Virus record (IMG/VR): IMGVR_UViG_3300029787_000003
Span: 65,236 to 129,235 of that record
Source of the DNA: a virus
Direction: 5' to 3' (one strand)
DNA length: 64,000 nt
Part shown: positions 14,735 to 20,924 of the stretch, one piece after another
How the letters are laid out: the number at the start of each line of letters is the position of its first letter
How positions within the stretch are numbered: position 1 is the first letter of the stretch
Program-made: the position numbers and the translations under genes
The notes under the pieces: generated by a model
Database searches by the model: none
Seen by the model: the letters and a program-made list of their open reading frames with translations, nothing else
Told to the model about the DNA's origin: nothing

Positions 14735-15259
14735 ATGACTACTTCAATTCACAGTTTTATCAAGGACAAGAAAAAGCCAGACTATAGAGATACACTAACA
14801 ACAACCAGACTATTTGTTAGAGACTACACAAAAGATTACGCAGAAGCAATTACAGAGAATTACAGAAGACAACATATAAGATCACTCAAGCATAACGCAA
14901 CACGTTATACTGCTAGTGGAGACAAATCTTTATCTGACTATGCTACTGAGCAACTTAAAGAGATTGAAGATGGAACTGCTAAACTAATGAGATTCAAGAT
15001 CTATGAAGGTAGAAAATATTATAAGATAGTTCAGCAAGACTATCGTGAAGCATCCGAGTATTACAATACAGAGGCTGGGTATCGTGATGGTTCAGTTCAT
15101 TGTTTTGTTGATAAGAAATCAGGGGATGTTTACAAGGCTGCGTCATGGAACGCACCTGCAAAGCACGTTAGATATTCATTCCAGAATACTAAACATCTAA
15201 GATTCTTACTTGACCCTAACAATGTGGGTTGGGCTGGTGGTTACTTATACATGAGGTAA
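14735..15259 (+). CDS. Conserved phage protein, 174 aa
   Basis: The N-terminal half is basic and helical; the C-terminal part reads DGSVHCFVDKKSGDVYKAASWNAPAKHVRY, a block I recognise from many cyanomyovirus hypothetical proteins. The well-conserved C-terminal domain with His, Cys and Asp could be a small enzyme or binding domain, but no function is known. It is the first gene of a run driven by dyad promoter 4. Confidence 0.75.
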   Translation: MTTSIHSFIKDKKKPDYRDTLTTTRLFVRDYTKDYAEAITENYRRQHIRSLKHNATRYTASGDKSLSDYATEQLKEIEDGTAKLMRFKIYEGRKYYKIVQQDYREASEYYNTEAGYRDGSVHCFVDKKSGDVYKAASWNAPAKHVRYSFQNTKHLRFLLDPNNVGWAGGYLYMR

Positions 15260-15264
15260 TAACA

Positions 15265-15453
15265 ATGGACAAAAGTGTAGAGATCATGAGTGAACATTAT
15301 GTTCAGAGATTTAAGACCCTATTAGAGGGAGAAACATTAGATCTACAGATAAAAAGACATAGGGATGCACAATCTATTATGGAAGAATACCTATGTGGTG
15401 GAGTAGAGAATGATAGTTACAAATGGTTGCACATTAACAAATTGGAGGCTTAA
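15265..15453 (+). CDS. Hypothetical protein, 62 aa
   Basis: A helical protein (MDKSVEIMSEHYVQRFKTLLEGE). ATG 15265 is chosen over the frame's upstream ATG at 15229 because it lies just after the preceding stop (15259) with an AGG 7 bases upstream. Not recognised. Part of the transcript from promoter 4. Confidence 0.6.
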   Translation: MDKSVEIMSEHYVQRFKTLLEGETLDLQIKRHRDAQSIMEEYLCGGVENDSYKWLHINKLEA

Positions 15454-15456
15454 ACT

Positions 15457-15693
15457 ATGATTACAGCATTTTGGACAGGAGTTGTTGTAGCAATTCCAAC
15501 TTCACTTATCACAATGAAGTTACTGAACAGTTCACTCTTTATAAGTAATACTGAATTAAGAGAAGCTAATGCAAAGATAAGTCTCATCATTAATAACCTT
15601 GATGACTTCCGAGAGGAGAGAATGAAGGATAAAATGGAGAGATTAGGCATTACAGACAAACTTGACCCCAGATTATCCACTAAAATCAAATGA
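15457..15693 (+). CDS. Small membrane-anchored coiled-coil protein, 78 aa
   Basis: One N-terminal membrane segment (about residues 4-24: AFWTGVVVAIPTSLITMKLL), then a charged, probably coiled helix (NTELREANAKISLIINNLDDFREERMKDKMERLG). The layout resembles small phage inner-membrane proteins, such as superinfection or lysis accessory proteins, but there is no specific signature. ATGA overlap with the next gene. Confidence 0.65.
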   Translation: MITAFWTGVVVAIPTSLITMKLLNSSLFISNTELREANAKISLIINNLDDFREERMKDKMERLGITDKLDPRLSTKIK

Positions 15694-15980
15694 AGCAACT
15701 AACACAACAACAACGTGATGACCTTATCACTCAGTATATTGAAATTGTAGTAGATAGTATGAGTGTTGATGAACTTGTGAACTTAGGCATGAATAAACTA
15801 CAACAAGAGTTCAATTCTTATGACTTAGATGAACTAAGGGGGAAAATAGGTCAGTATGACCCTGAGTTGTTTGATGAGTTAGTTGATAATGTACTGTACA
15901 TAGACTCAAAACGCAAGCCCTTTGAACCAGTTGATAAAGTGTCCACTACACACGTACGTAAGGACTTAGACTTGCTATAA
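15690..15980 (+). CDS. Conserved small phage protein, 96 aa
   Basis: Begins MKQLTQQQRDDLITQYIEIVVDSM, a start I recognise from cyanomyoviruses, and continues LDELRGKIGQYDPELFDELVDNV. It is all-helical and acidic. It shares its layout with the product of 23320-23586, so the two look like paralogs. The TAA stop lies within the -10 TATAAT of promoter site 5. Confidence 0.75.
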   Translation: MKQLTQQQRDDLITQYIEIVVDSMSVDELVNLGMNKLQQEFNSYDLDELRGKIGQYDPELFDELVDNVLYIDSKRKPFEPVDKVSTTHVRKDLDLL

Positions 15981-15981
15981 T
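15926..15981 (+). promoter_or_regulatory. Dyad-type promoter (site 5)
   Basis: ACCAGTT-N4-AAGTGTC at 15926-15943 lies inside the end of the upstream gene, and the -10 TATAAT at 15976 (offset 50) contains that gene's stop. AAGTACATAACAAACAAAGG follows. Confidence 0.65.
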
Positions 15982-16010
15982 AAGTACATAACAAACAAAG
16001 GAAAACTTCT

Positions 16011-16277
16011 ATGACTTCTACTACTGAAATTTGTGAATTTGTTAAGTATGTTGATTCTTTCTATGGTGTTGTTGACCCACTCTATCCTATGATGAGTAAA
16101 GAGACAGGTCAACCACTAAACACAGTTGACATTTATTGTGCTACACAGAACTATCTTGATAGGTGTGTTGACTTCTTTAAGAATGGAATTACATGGGGTG
16201 GTGGAGACTCACTTGATAGAGAAAGAGTAAGAGATATACTTCTTGATGAGTACAACTATAAGTTTGTAGGAGAGTAA
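16011..16277 (+). CDS. Conserved small phage protein, 88 aa
   Basis: A mixed helical protein, MTSTTEICEFVKYVDSFYG, then MSKETGQPLNTVDIYCATQNYLDR and a Gly-rich FFKNGITWGGGDSLDRERVRDIL. The GGGDS loop followed by RERVRDIL is the most distinctive part. It is the first gene after promoter 5 and has a start within the conserved leader pattern ACAAAGGAAAAC. Function unknown. Confidence 0.7.
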   Translation: MTSTTEICEFVKYVDSFYGVVDPLYPMMSKETGQPLNTVDIYCATQNYLDRCVDFFKNGITWGGGDSLDRERVRDILLDEYNYKFVGE

Positions 16278-16278
16278 T

Positions 16279-16458
16279 ATGACCCAAAAGTATTACAACC
16301 TCTATGAACATATACCAGAGGATGAACATAGTCATATTTCTAATAAGATATGGGAAGCATTTGAGAGAGCTGGGATAAAGTTATCTCAAGATGCTGAACT
16401 ATCAATCAGAGTATATGATGATGAGATAATAGATGATGTAATATCTGAAGGAGTTTAA
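16279..16458 (+). CDS. Hypothetical small acidic protein, 59 aa
   Basis: MTQKYYNLYEHIPEDEHSHIS, then IWEAFERAGIKLSQDAEL and IRVYDDEIIDDVISEGV. A helix-strand protein of acidic character. The ATG is one base after the previous stop, and AGGAG lies immediately upstream. Not recognised. Confidence 0.6.
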   Translation: MTQKYYNLYEHIPEDEHSHISNKIWEAFERAGIKLSQDAELSIRVYDDEIIDDVISEGV

Positions 16459-16463
16459 TCAAA

Positions 16464-16598
16464 ATGAATTTAACAGAGAATGAGTACAACTTAGTTGTTT
16501 ATTGCTTAGAGCAACAAATGTATGAGTTTAATAAGGATGAGCAGAATGATGCAAATAATATTGTAATTAAACTATCCAACTTAGTGGAGTCAAAGTAA
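16464..16598 (+). CDS. Hypothetical small protein, 44 aa
   Basis: Helical and acidic (MNLTENEYNLVVYCLEQQMYE), the kind of two-helix micro-protein common in this region. The stop is directly followed by the next ATG. Position and tiling support it; sequence gives no function. Confidence 0.55.
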   Translation: MNLTENEYNLVVYCLEQQMYEFNKDEQNDANNIVIKLSNLVESK

Positions 16599-16736
16599 AT
16601 GAAAACTATTGTATTTCTACTTACTGTTTTTGTATTAGTAACTAATACATTTAACGTGAGAACTAAAGCAAGAATATTAACGTCTAACGTATTAGACACT
16701 ACTTCAAACATTATACACCCATATAGGAGTTACTAA
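16599..16736 (+). CDS. Small secreted or membrane peptide, 45 aa
   Basis: Starts exactly after the previous stop. The N-terminus MKTIVFLLTVFVLVTNTFN is a short hydrophobic segment, either a signal peptide without a clear cleavage site or one membrane span, followed by a basic tail (VRTKARILTS). Tiled between neighbours. Function unknown. Confidence 0.55.
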   Translation: MKTIVFLLTVFVLVTNTFNVRTKARILTSNVLDTTSNIIHPYRSY

Positions 16737-16738
16737 AA

Positions 16739-16942
16739 ATGAAAACTAATGATGACCAACTTTACTACCTATACTCAAAAATATATGAGATAGTAGAACT
16801 AGCAGATTTCAATATTGATGAAGAAGACTTAAAGACAGCTTGTGATGCTGTTATTGAAGACCTTGAACTTGATGAGAGATTCTACCACACTAAGGGTAAA
16901 CCCCACCAATTTGATGATGAACCCACTTACGTAGTAAAATGA
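16739..16942 (+). CDS. Hypothetical acidic protein, 67 aa
   Basis: MKTNDDQLYYLYSKIYEIVEL, then an acidic helix (EEDLKTACDAVIEDLELDERF) and a short KGKPHQFDDEPTYVVK tail. It starts two bases after the previous stop and overlaps the next gene by four bases (ATGA). Not recognised. Confidence 0.6.
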   Translation: MKTNDDQLYYLYSKIYEIVELADFNIDEEDLKTACDAVIEDLELDERFYHTKGKPHQFDDEPTYVVK

Positions 16943-17148
16943 AAACAGCAACTTTTCAAGTCAGACTCGAAGCAACACCTGATGCAGAGATCAACCCATT
17001 ACACTTAGCAGAAGAGATACAGGCATATCTCAATGCTCATGTATGCACAGTAGATCAAAATACTGATGAGTTCGAAGATGTTAGAGTAATTGGGTACAAA
17101 TATGAGTATGATGACTTCATACCAGTTCAAATGGACTACCCACTCTAA
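16939..17148 (+). CDS. Hypothetical small protein, 69 aa
   Basis: Begins MKTATFQVRLEATPDAEINP, then LAEEIQAYLNAHV and VRVIGYKYEYDDFIPV. The strand-helix-strand arrangement suggests a small alpha/beta fold. It ends the run that started at 16011; a possible structured element follows. Confidence 0.6.
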   Translation: MKTATFQVRLEATPDAEINPLHLAEEIQAYLNAHVCTVDQNTDEFEDVRVIGYKYEYDDFIPVQMDYPL

Positions 17149-17150
17149 TT

Positions 17151-17220
17151 GTATCAAATGATACCAAACTGCTCCCTTGAGAATCGCCTGTGGCTGCCCT
17201 CTAACTTCTCTCAGGTATGA
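17151..17220 (+). other. Palindrome and possible structured leader
   Basis: A perfect inverted repeat GTATCA-AA-TGATAC opens the 99-bp gap. ATACC can pair with GGTAT (near 17214) around an imperfect hairpin CCTTGAGA/TCTCAGG with one bulge. No clear terminator and no dyad-type promoter. Could be an operator, an RNA element or chance. Confidence 0.3.
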
Positions 17221-17247
17221 TAGTAAGGCCCCCAAAACACTAAAATT

Positions 17248-17562
17248 ATGTCTTTATACACAAAACACAATATTCCACTAACAGAGTCACAAATTTCGAT
17301 AATTTGTTATACTTTAGAGGATTATATGGCCAGAGGATCAGGCAATACGTCAAGTGACCCTGACTTACCTAAAGAAGTTGATGATATCATTGAACTCTTA
17401 GAGGGAACTGTTGATAAGTATTATGAAGAGTTAGAAAAGAAGAAGGCCAAGCAACCTACTATGGAGTGGGATGATGGATTCACTCATTATAGTGAGTGTG
17501 TGGATAAATTGGTTGATGATATGAACAGTTCAGAAAGTGTCACACCTGGCCTTACAGACTGA
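17248..17562 (+). CDS. Hypothetical acidic protein, 104 aa
   Basis: MSLYTKHNIPLTESQISIICYTLEDYM, an acidic helical core (EVDDIIELLEGTVDKYYEELEKKK) and a Ser/Thr-rich tail. The N-terminal ESQISIICYTLEDYMA is a helix with alternate hydrophobics. I do not recognise it. Its 3' end contains the dyad of promoter 6. Confidence 0.65.
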   Translation: MSLYTKHNIPLTESQISIICYTLEDYMARGSGNTSSDPDLPKEVDDIIELLEGTVDKYYEELEKKKAKQPTMEWDDGFTHYSECVDKLVDDMNSSESVTPGLTD

Positions 17563-17580
17563 TGAGCCTTCTGTTATAAT
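17524..17580 (+). promoter_or_regulatory. Dyad-type promoter (site 6)
   Basis: AACAGTT-N4-AAGTGTC at 17524-17541 lies inside the end of the upstream coding region; the -10 TATAAT is at 17575 (offset 51), followed by AAGTATATAAACAAACAGAGG. Confidence 0.65.
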
Positions 17581-17609
17581 AAGTATATAAACAAACAGAG
17601 GTAATCACA

Positions 17610-17849
17610 ATGAATAAGAAGTACATCGTTGAAAACCTTGAATTTGATACAAAATTCAAAACTGATAAGGAGATAGAGGATCTCAATTGGAAAAGGGATA
17701 ATGCCTATGGAATTTGGGATGCAGAAGGCAGAACCGAGGATGAGAGAATTAACAATCTCTATAATAAGGTTCAAGACTATATGGGAGTTTATCTTAAGTC
17801 TTTTGAATTCTGTAAGAATAGACCGCACCCATTAACATCATATATGTAA
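17610..17849 (+). CDS. Hypothetical protein, 79 aa
   Basis: MNKKYIVENLEFDTKFKTDKE, then LNWKRDNAYGIWDAEGRTEDERI and a C-terminal helix. A strand-rich N-terminus and Trp-containing middle. Not recognised. Single gene downstream of promoter 6, with GAGGTAA upstream of the start. Confidence 0.65.
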   Translation: MNKKYIVENLEFDTKFKTDKEIEDLNWKRDNAYGIWDAEGRTEDERINNLYNKVQDYMGVYLKSFEFCKNRPHPLTSYM

Positions 17850-17890
17850 CTAAAGGTAAAACATCATTCGCACTTATACTCACTATCTGT

Positions 17891-17896
17891 TATAAT
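17891..17896 (+). promoter_or_regulatory. -10 element TATAAT
   Basis: TATAAT followed by AAACATTATG, 8 bases before the ATG at 17904. No convincing dyad about 50 bp upstream, so it differs from the 17-site class. Confidence 0.4.
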
Positions 17897-17903
17897 AAAC
17901 ATT

Positions 17904-18116
17904 ATGATAAACGATTCAATCATCACAATCAACTTGAATGATGTTGTAAGACAATTTTATCCAGGCCTGAGTGAGGATGAAGTTGCTACCATAGCATCTA
18001 AAATGAATGAATACTTTGACTATGACTCAATGTATTCAGACTTTTATGATCTAATCCCAGAATTAGCACGTAAGAGTTTCATTAGTACGGAAGGTAAGGA
18101 GGGAGTTCTATTATGA
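17904..18116 (+). CDS. Hypothetical acidic protein, 70 aa
   Basis: MINDSIITINLNDVVRQFYPG, then LSEDEVATIASKMNEYFDYD and LIPELARKSF. The mRNA from the -10 at 17891 would be nearly leaderless. Helical and acidic. The stop overlaps the next small frame by four bases. Confidence 0.6.
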   Translation: MINDSIITINLNDVVRQFYPGLSEDEVATIASKMNEYFDYDSMYSDFYDLIPELARKSFISTEGKEGVLL

Positions 18117-18253
18117 ATATGAACTCTAAGGAGAAATTAATTTTCATCAGTTCTTTTATTTGGTTTTTACATTGGGGATCATGTATCATTTACAAACTTG
18201 CGGATATGGTTATAGTACAACAGCCTGTACGGATATTGTTGACTGGTTTATAA
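18113..18253 (+). CDS. Possible overlapping membrane peptide, 46 aa
   Basis: ATGA-coupled to the preceding stop and preceded by a strong AAGGAGGG. It encodes a hydrophobic segment (LIFISSFIWFLHWGSCIIY), giving one membrane span. It overlaps the metallopeptidase gene in another frame by 73 bases, so one of the two start assignments must tolerate a long overlap. Alternatively the Shine-Dalgarno serves only to load ribosomes upstream. Confidence 0.35.
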   Translation: MNMNSKEKLIFISSFIWFLHWGSCIIYKLADMVIVQQPVRILLTGL

Positions 18254-18633
18254 ACAAATATCTACCACGTCATAAACTATTCATTAATATACAGCATCGT
18301 GGCCTTAAACGTGAGGGAGGTGCTTTCGGCTATTGTGATATTGACCCTGACTTTGGCGATATAGCAAGGCCACGTGACTTCACTATTGATATACAGGCAA
18401 ATCTAAATCCCACTCTATATGCGATTACACTTATACATGAGTTAATACATTTGAGACAATGGGTTAGAGGTCAGTTAACAATGAAGTCAGGTCGTAATAC
18501 ATGGGATGGTATTGTAGTATCCGAATTAGATTACTGCATACAACCGCATGAGATAGAGGCTTTCGATAATGAATGGCCATATTATAGGGATTACATCTTT
18601 GATACAAAAGGAGACTGGCTTGGCGATGAATGA
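18181..18633 (+). CDS. HExxH metallopeptidase-like protein
   Basis: A 150-residue protein with TLIHELIHLRQWVRG near residue 86, the zinc-binding HExxH of gluzincin or SprT-like peptidases, and a downstream PHEIEAFDNEW that could supply the third ligand (His or Glu). The frame is open to a TTG at 18160; ATG 18181 (MYHLQTCGYGYS) is preferred. SprT-like proteins act on DNA-protein adducts in cellular organisms; whether this one is active is unknown. Overlap with the next gene is 8 bases. Confidence 0.75.
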   Translation: MYHLQTCGYGYSTTACTDIVDWFINKYLPRHKLFINIQHRGLKREGGAFGYCDIDPDFGDIARPRDFTIDIQANLNPTLYAITLIHELIHLRQWVRGQLTMKSGRNTWDGIVVSELDYCIQPHEIEAFDNEWPYYRDYIFDTKGDWLGDE

Positions 18634-18799
18634 TAAAGAAATCACAACACTACTTAATGCTATTAAATCTTACATGAATAATTCAGAACAATCAATCTTT
18701 GAGTACTATCTTCGGGAGGAACATCACAAAGACTTAGAAGAGAAGGCCGCACAGTTAGAGGTAACTGTTGATTATTACATATCGGAGTTCCTATCATGA
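18626..18799 (+). CDS. Hypothetical small protein, 57 aa
   Basis: MNDKEITTLLNAIKSYMNNSEQ, then YLREEHHKDLEEKAAQLEVTVDYYI: two helices with a charged middle. The start is inside the peptidase end (ATGAATGA), more compact than the upstream ATG at 18569. ATGA overlap with the next gene. Confidence 0.6.
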   Translation: MNDKEITTLLNAIKSYMNNSEQSIFEYYLREEHHKDLEEKAAQLEVTVDYYISEFLS

Positions 18800-18879
18800 T
18801 ATACGTAACAGCCTTCACTATCGCCATTATTTGTGGTATAATATATACTGTACTAAGGTATTACAACCCACATAATTGA
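18796..18879 (+). CDS. Membrane micropeptide, 27 aa
   Basis: MIYVTAFTIAIICGIIYTVL followed by RYYNPHN: one membrane span with a short basic tail. ATGA-coupled to the gene before it, and its stop is followed immediately by the next ATG, which strongly supports expression. Function unknown. Confidence 0.6.
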   Translation: MIYVTAFTIAIICGIIYTVLRYYNPHN

Positions 18880-19110
18880 ATGGCCGATCCTATCAAGTAT
18901 TTGTACATTCTAAATTATTGGGAACCTAAAAGAGAAGGTATTTTAAATGTAATAGCAGAGAATGATGAGGAGTGTCTTACAATACTATCATCCGAAGAGT
19001 CATTCCCTAAAGAATGGGAATCACTTATATGGCCTGCTATACAGAACGCACAAAAACTAACTCTTACAACCAATTACAAATCAGACTTAATTGAGGCCTT
19101 TATTCCATGA
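18880..19110 (+). CDS. Hypothetical protein, 76 aa
   Basis: MADPIKYLYILNYWEPKREG, then VIAENDEECLTILSSEESFP and WPAIQNAQKLTLTTNYKSDLIEAF. A strand-helix-strand pattern reminiscent of small ferredoxin-like folds. ATGA overlap with the next gene. Not recognised. Confidence 0.6.
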   Translation: MADPIKYLYILNYWEPKREGILNVIAENDEECLTILSSEESFPKEWESLIWPAIQNAQKLTLTTNYKSDLIEAFIP

Positions 19111-19319
19111 CCCCTAAACCAGAACTACATCCCAGAGATCCTAACGACAATGTACCCAGATATGCACTATATGAAATGCAAACTTCTGGATGGGAGATAG
19201 TAGAGATCGAACAAGAAGTATGTAACTATCTCACTAAAGAGAATGTACAACATTTTCAACAACTGATGTTAGACAATGGGTGTTCCCCTGATCGTATCAA
19301 AGTTGTAAGAGTAGCATAA
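19107..19319 (+). CDS. Conserved small phage protein, 70 aa
   Basis: The core RYALYEMQTSGWEIVEIEQ, then LTKENVQHFQQLMLDNGCSPDRIKVVRV is a pattern I recognise from cyanomyoviruses (YALYEIQTSGWEL, LTKE, PDRLK). A small alpha/beta protein of unknown function. Its stop is directly adjacent to the next ATG. Confidence 0.75.
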   Translation: MTPKPELHPRDPNDNVPRYALYEMQTSGWEIVEIEQEVCNYLTKENVQHFQQLMLDNGCSPDRIKVVRVA

Positions 19320-19727
19320 ATGTATGAACCTGAGGTCAATGACTACGTTATATGGACTACACAGTTGGGTCAGGTACATGAGGGATGGGTATATTGGAAG
19401 GGAGATCCAATAGAACCTAAAAGAGGATGGCCAACACCAACTGATTATATCACTATAGAGATAGGAACTAAGGAAAGAGAAGTATGTGAATACACAGTTG
19501 ATAAACCAGTTAAGCATAAGAAACATCATATATGTTTGTTGTGTTATAAACATCAATGGAATGAACTGAAATTTGTAAGGAAAAGAGTATCTAAAACAGA
19601 CAATCGTGATCCTAATGAACTGACTAAAGAGAACATAAAGCAACAGGAATATACAGATTATGATAGTCCTGAGAACCTAAGTTATGGTGCATATAAGAGT
19701 CAGAGACACAGATACATAGATCCTTAA
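19320..19727 (+). CDS. Conserved phage protein, 135 aa
   Basis: GWVYWKGDPIEPKRGWPTPTDYITIEIG and KHHICLLCYKHQWNELKFV are blocks I recognise from cyanomyovirus hypothetical proteins. The C-x2-C and nearby His residues might bind metal. Basic middle, polar tail. It is the last gene before the repeat island. Confidence 0.75.
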   Translation: MYEPEVNDYVIWTTQLGQVHEGWVYWKGDPIEPKRGWPTPTDYITIEIGTKEREVCEYTVDKPVKHKKHHICLLCYKHQWNELKFVRKRVSKTDNRDPNELTKENIKQQEYTDYDSPENLSYGAYKSQRHRYIDP

Positions 19728-19733
19728 CGGAAA

Positions 19734-19752
19734 TGTATCAGGCTTTGATACA
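19734..19752 (+). other. Hairpin after the 19320-19727 gene
   Basis: TGTATCA and TGATACA pair perfectly around GGCTT. It is followed by AAAAAG, so it is not a classical terminator on the plus strand, though it might end transcription weakly. Confidence 0.4.
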
Positions 19753-19784
19753 AAAAGTATCTAAAAATAGGTTTTAAATGGCTT

Positions 19785-19792
19785 TATAAATA
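19785..19792 (+). promoter_or_regulatory. T4-type late promoter TATAAATA, no gene downstream
   Basis: Exact octamer at the left edge of the 19.7-20.7 kb island, with more than 370 bases to the next ORF. It may produce a non-coding late transcript. Confidence 0.45.
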
Positions 19793-20037
19793 TAAAACTG
19801 TTAATTATCTGATTCTCAATAAGCATCTGTTATTGATAGTCAATAGTGTGTATTATTGATTCTCAATAGGTATCTAATATTCTCATAAGCATCTCTTAAA
19901 CATCTCATAAAGGGTCAGATCTTATGCAAGTTTAGCGAGCGTAGCATGAGACGAGCGTTTCGTCAAGGCCACGGATCGAAATTTTCCCAGAGAAGGCAGG
20001 TTTTATGTGTATTTCGTTACATTATAAGCACTTATAG

Positions 20038-20045
20038 TATAAATA
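20038..20045 (+). promoter_or_regulatory. T4-type late promoter TATAAATA within a palindrome
   Basis: The octamer sits inside AGTATA-AA-TATACT, a 6-bp inverted repeat. About 120 bases upstream of the 50-codon ORF. Confidence 0.4.
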
Positions 20046-20061
20046 TACTACATTGTGTTGA

Positions 20062-20097
20062 CTACGAGATCTTTACTACGAGATTTCACTACGAGAT
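20062..20097 (+). repeat. Three CTACGAGAT iterons
   Basis: CTACGAGAT at 20062, 20076 and 20089, spaced 14 and 13 bp, ending two bases before a TTGACA -35 box. A fourth exact copy is at 20185 inside the ORF, and a TACGAGAT at about 20318. Phasing slightly above one helical turn suggests a protein-binding array. Confidence 0.75.
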
Positions 20098-20099
20098 AC

Positions 20100-20128
20100 T
20101 TGACAATCTAGTCGAGATCATGTATAAT
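20100..20128 (+). promoter_or_regulatory. Perfect consensus sigma70 promoter
   Basis: TTGACA at 20100-20105, a 17-bp spacer and TATAAT at 20123-20128, preceded by three iterons. It ends 36 bases before the ATG of the 50-codon ORF. Confidence 0.75.
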
Positions 20129-20164
20129 CATTATATACAAAGCTCAATTCTCTACTAGATTCTC

Positions 20165-20317
20165 ATGGAAGATTACGTTTGGGACTACGAGATCTCCTGC
20201 CACGATCTCGACGAGAATTACACATACAATATGCAAGATGACATGCATGATCTCGACGAGGAATACGCACGAGATTCATACACATACACAGAGCTTGCAT
20301 ATGTACATTATGCGTAA
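20165..20317 (+). CDS. Tyr/Asp-rich 50-aa ORF in the repeat island
   Basis: An acidic peptide beginning MEDYVWDYEISCHDLDEN and containing HDLDE twice. It includes the CTACGAGAT unit in frame as DYEI and the CTCGACGAG unit twice as LDE. It has a consensus promoter 36 bases upstream and a terminator at 20433, so a transcript is likely; whether it is translated is less clear because no ribosome-binding site is visible. The acidic, aromatic composition would suit a small DNA-mimic or decoy, but this is speculation. Confidence 0.45.
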   Translation: MEDYVWDYEISCHDLDENYTYNMQDDMHDLDEEYARDSYTYTELAYVHYA

Positions 20318-20432
20318 TACGAGATATGTGTACATTCACGTACATACATAATGATACATTCGTACTAGACACACACATTCCTACATTATAGCACGTGGGT
20401 CATGTGATGGTGCATGGTGTGTGCAGGTTTAT

Positions 20433-20455
20433 GAGGTGTCACAACCTCTTTTTTT
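20433..20455 (+). terminator. Rho-independent terminator
   Basis: GAGGT and ACCTC pair around GTCACA, followed by seven T. It would end the transcript from the promoter at 20100, giving an RNA of roughly 320 bases. Confidence 0.7.
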
Positions 20456-20573
20456 ATTTCTTTTCATTCTCAATAAGGATTCGTTATTGATTCTCATTAA
20501 GTTTTTGTTATTGAGAATGTTACTTAGTGTTGCTAATAATATTTCATCGCAGGGGCCGTGACGAAGATTTTAT

Positions 20574-20596
20574 AGTTCGTACCCCCGAACTTTTTT
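20574..20596 (+). terminator. Rho-independent terminator
   Basis: AGTTCG and CGAACT pair around TACCCC, followed by a run of T. A second terminator at the right edge of the island. Between 20318 and 20643 I see no gene, only terminators and the ATTCTCAATAAG repeats. Confidence 0.75.
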
Positions 20597-20643
20597 CATA
20601 CCTTTATTATAACACCTCGGCCGACCTTTTCAACCAGCTGAGT

Positions 20644-20699
20644 GCCACTAATTTAAGTGTCACATGAAATCCCCATTCGTGGTGGATCTGGTTTATATT
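20644..20699 (+). promoter_or_regulatory. Dyad-type promoter (site 7)
   Basis: GCCACTA-N4-AAGTGTC at 20644-20661; -10 TATATT at 20694 (offset 50), followed by AAGTGTATG. The spacer shares CCCCATTCGTG with that of site 11, suggesting duplication. Confidence 0.55.
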
Positions 20700-20705
20700 A
20701 AGTGT

Positions 20706-20924
20706 ATGGAAAATTTTTTAACGATCAACGGGAAATCTTATTCTCACAAACAGATAAATCTGATTCGTGATTTTTTCACGGACGATCAGTGGACTGTCAT
20801 AGACGGTGCGTTGAGTGAGTTCAAGGATCATGATCCAGATTATCTTGAGGAGGTCTACGGATCTGAAAACATTCTCACGGAAACTTTGGATATCATCTCT
20901 GAAGTTTACCGTAGTGCCTACTAA
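20706..20924 (+). CDS. Hypothetical acidic protein, 72 aa
   Basis: Begins MENFLTINGKSYSHKQINLI and is acidic and helical. The frame is open to an ATG at 20664, but that lies inside dyad promoter 7; ATG 20706 is six bases after its -10, so an mRNA from that promoter would be leaderless. Transcription from upstream is the alternative. The end of the gene overlaps the dyad of promoter 8. Confidence 0.6.
   Translation: MENFLTINGKSYSHKQINLIRDFFTDDQWTVIDGALSEFKDHDPDYLEEVYGSENILTETLDIISEVYRSAY

Larger units (their letters stand above)
19811..20519. repeat. ATTCTCAATAAG repeat family at both edges of the island
   Basis: ATTCTCAATAAG-like units occur in direct orientation at about 19812, 19859 and 19879 (variant ATTCTCATAAG), and again at 20466 and 20490. 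TTATTGAGAATG at about 20508-20519 is the inverted form and pairs with 20465-20476. The units at 19811 and 20465 share a longer similarity (a TTCTCAATAAG start, then GTTATTGAT). They bracket a roughly 600-bp stretch, which also includes a GC-rich patch near 19935-19980. The 437 bp from 19728 to 20164 holds no other gene that I can support. Confidence 0.7.

Noticed and set aside
17149-17247. An eighteenth dyad promoter before the 17248 gene
   Set aside because: The palindrome GTATCA-AA-TGATAC has a different sequence and no TATAAT lies at the expected distance.
17841-17896. Dyad upstream of the -10 at 17891
   Set aside because: The sequence at the expected offset does not match either half-site.
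20163-20378. 71-aa minus-strand ORF in the repeat island
   Set aside because: It is the antisense shadow of the 50-codon ORF; the promoter and terminator point to the plus strand.
19811-20519. CRISPR array
   Set aside because: The repeat units are short and variable, spacing is irregular and no cas gene is present.
19728-20640. Insertion sequence remnant
   Set aside because: No transposase fragment in any frame; terminal repeats are not at matching ends and no target duplication is visible.
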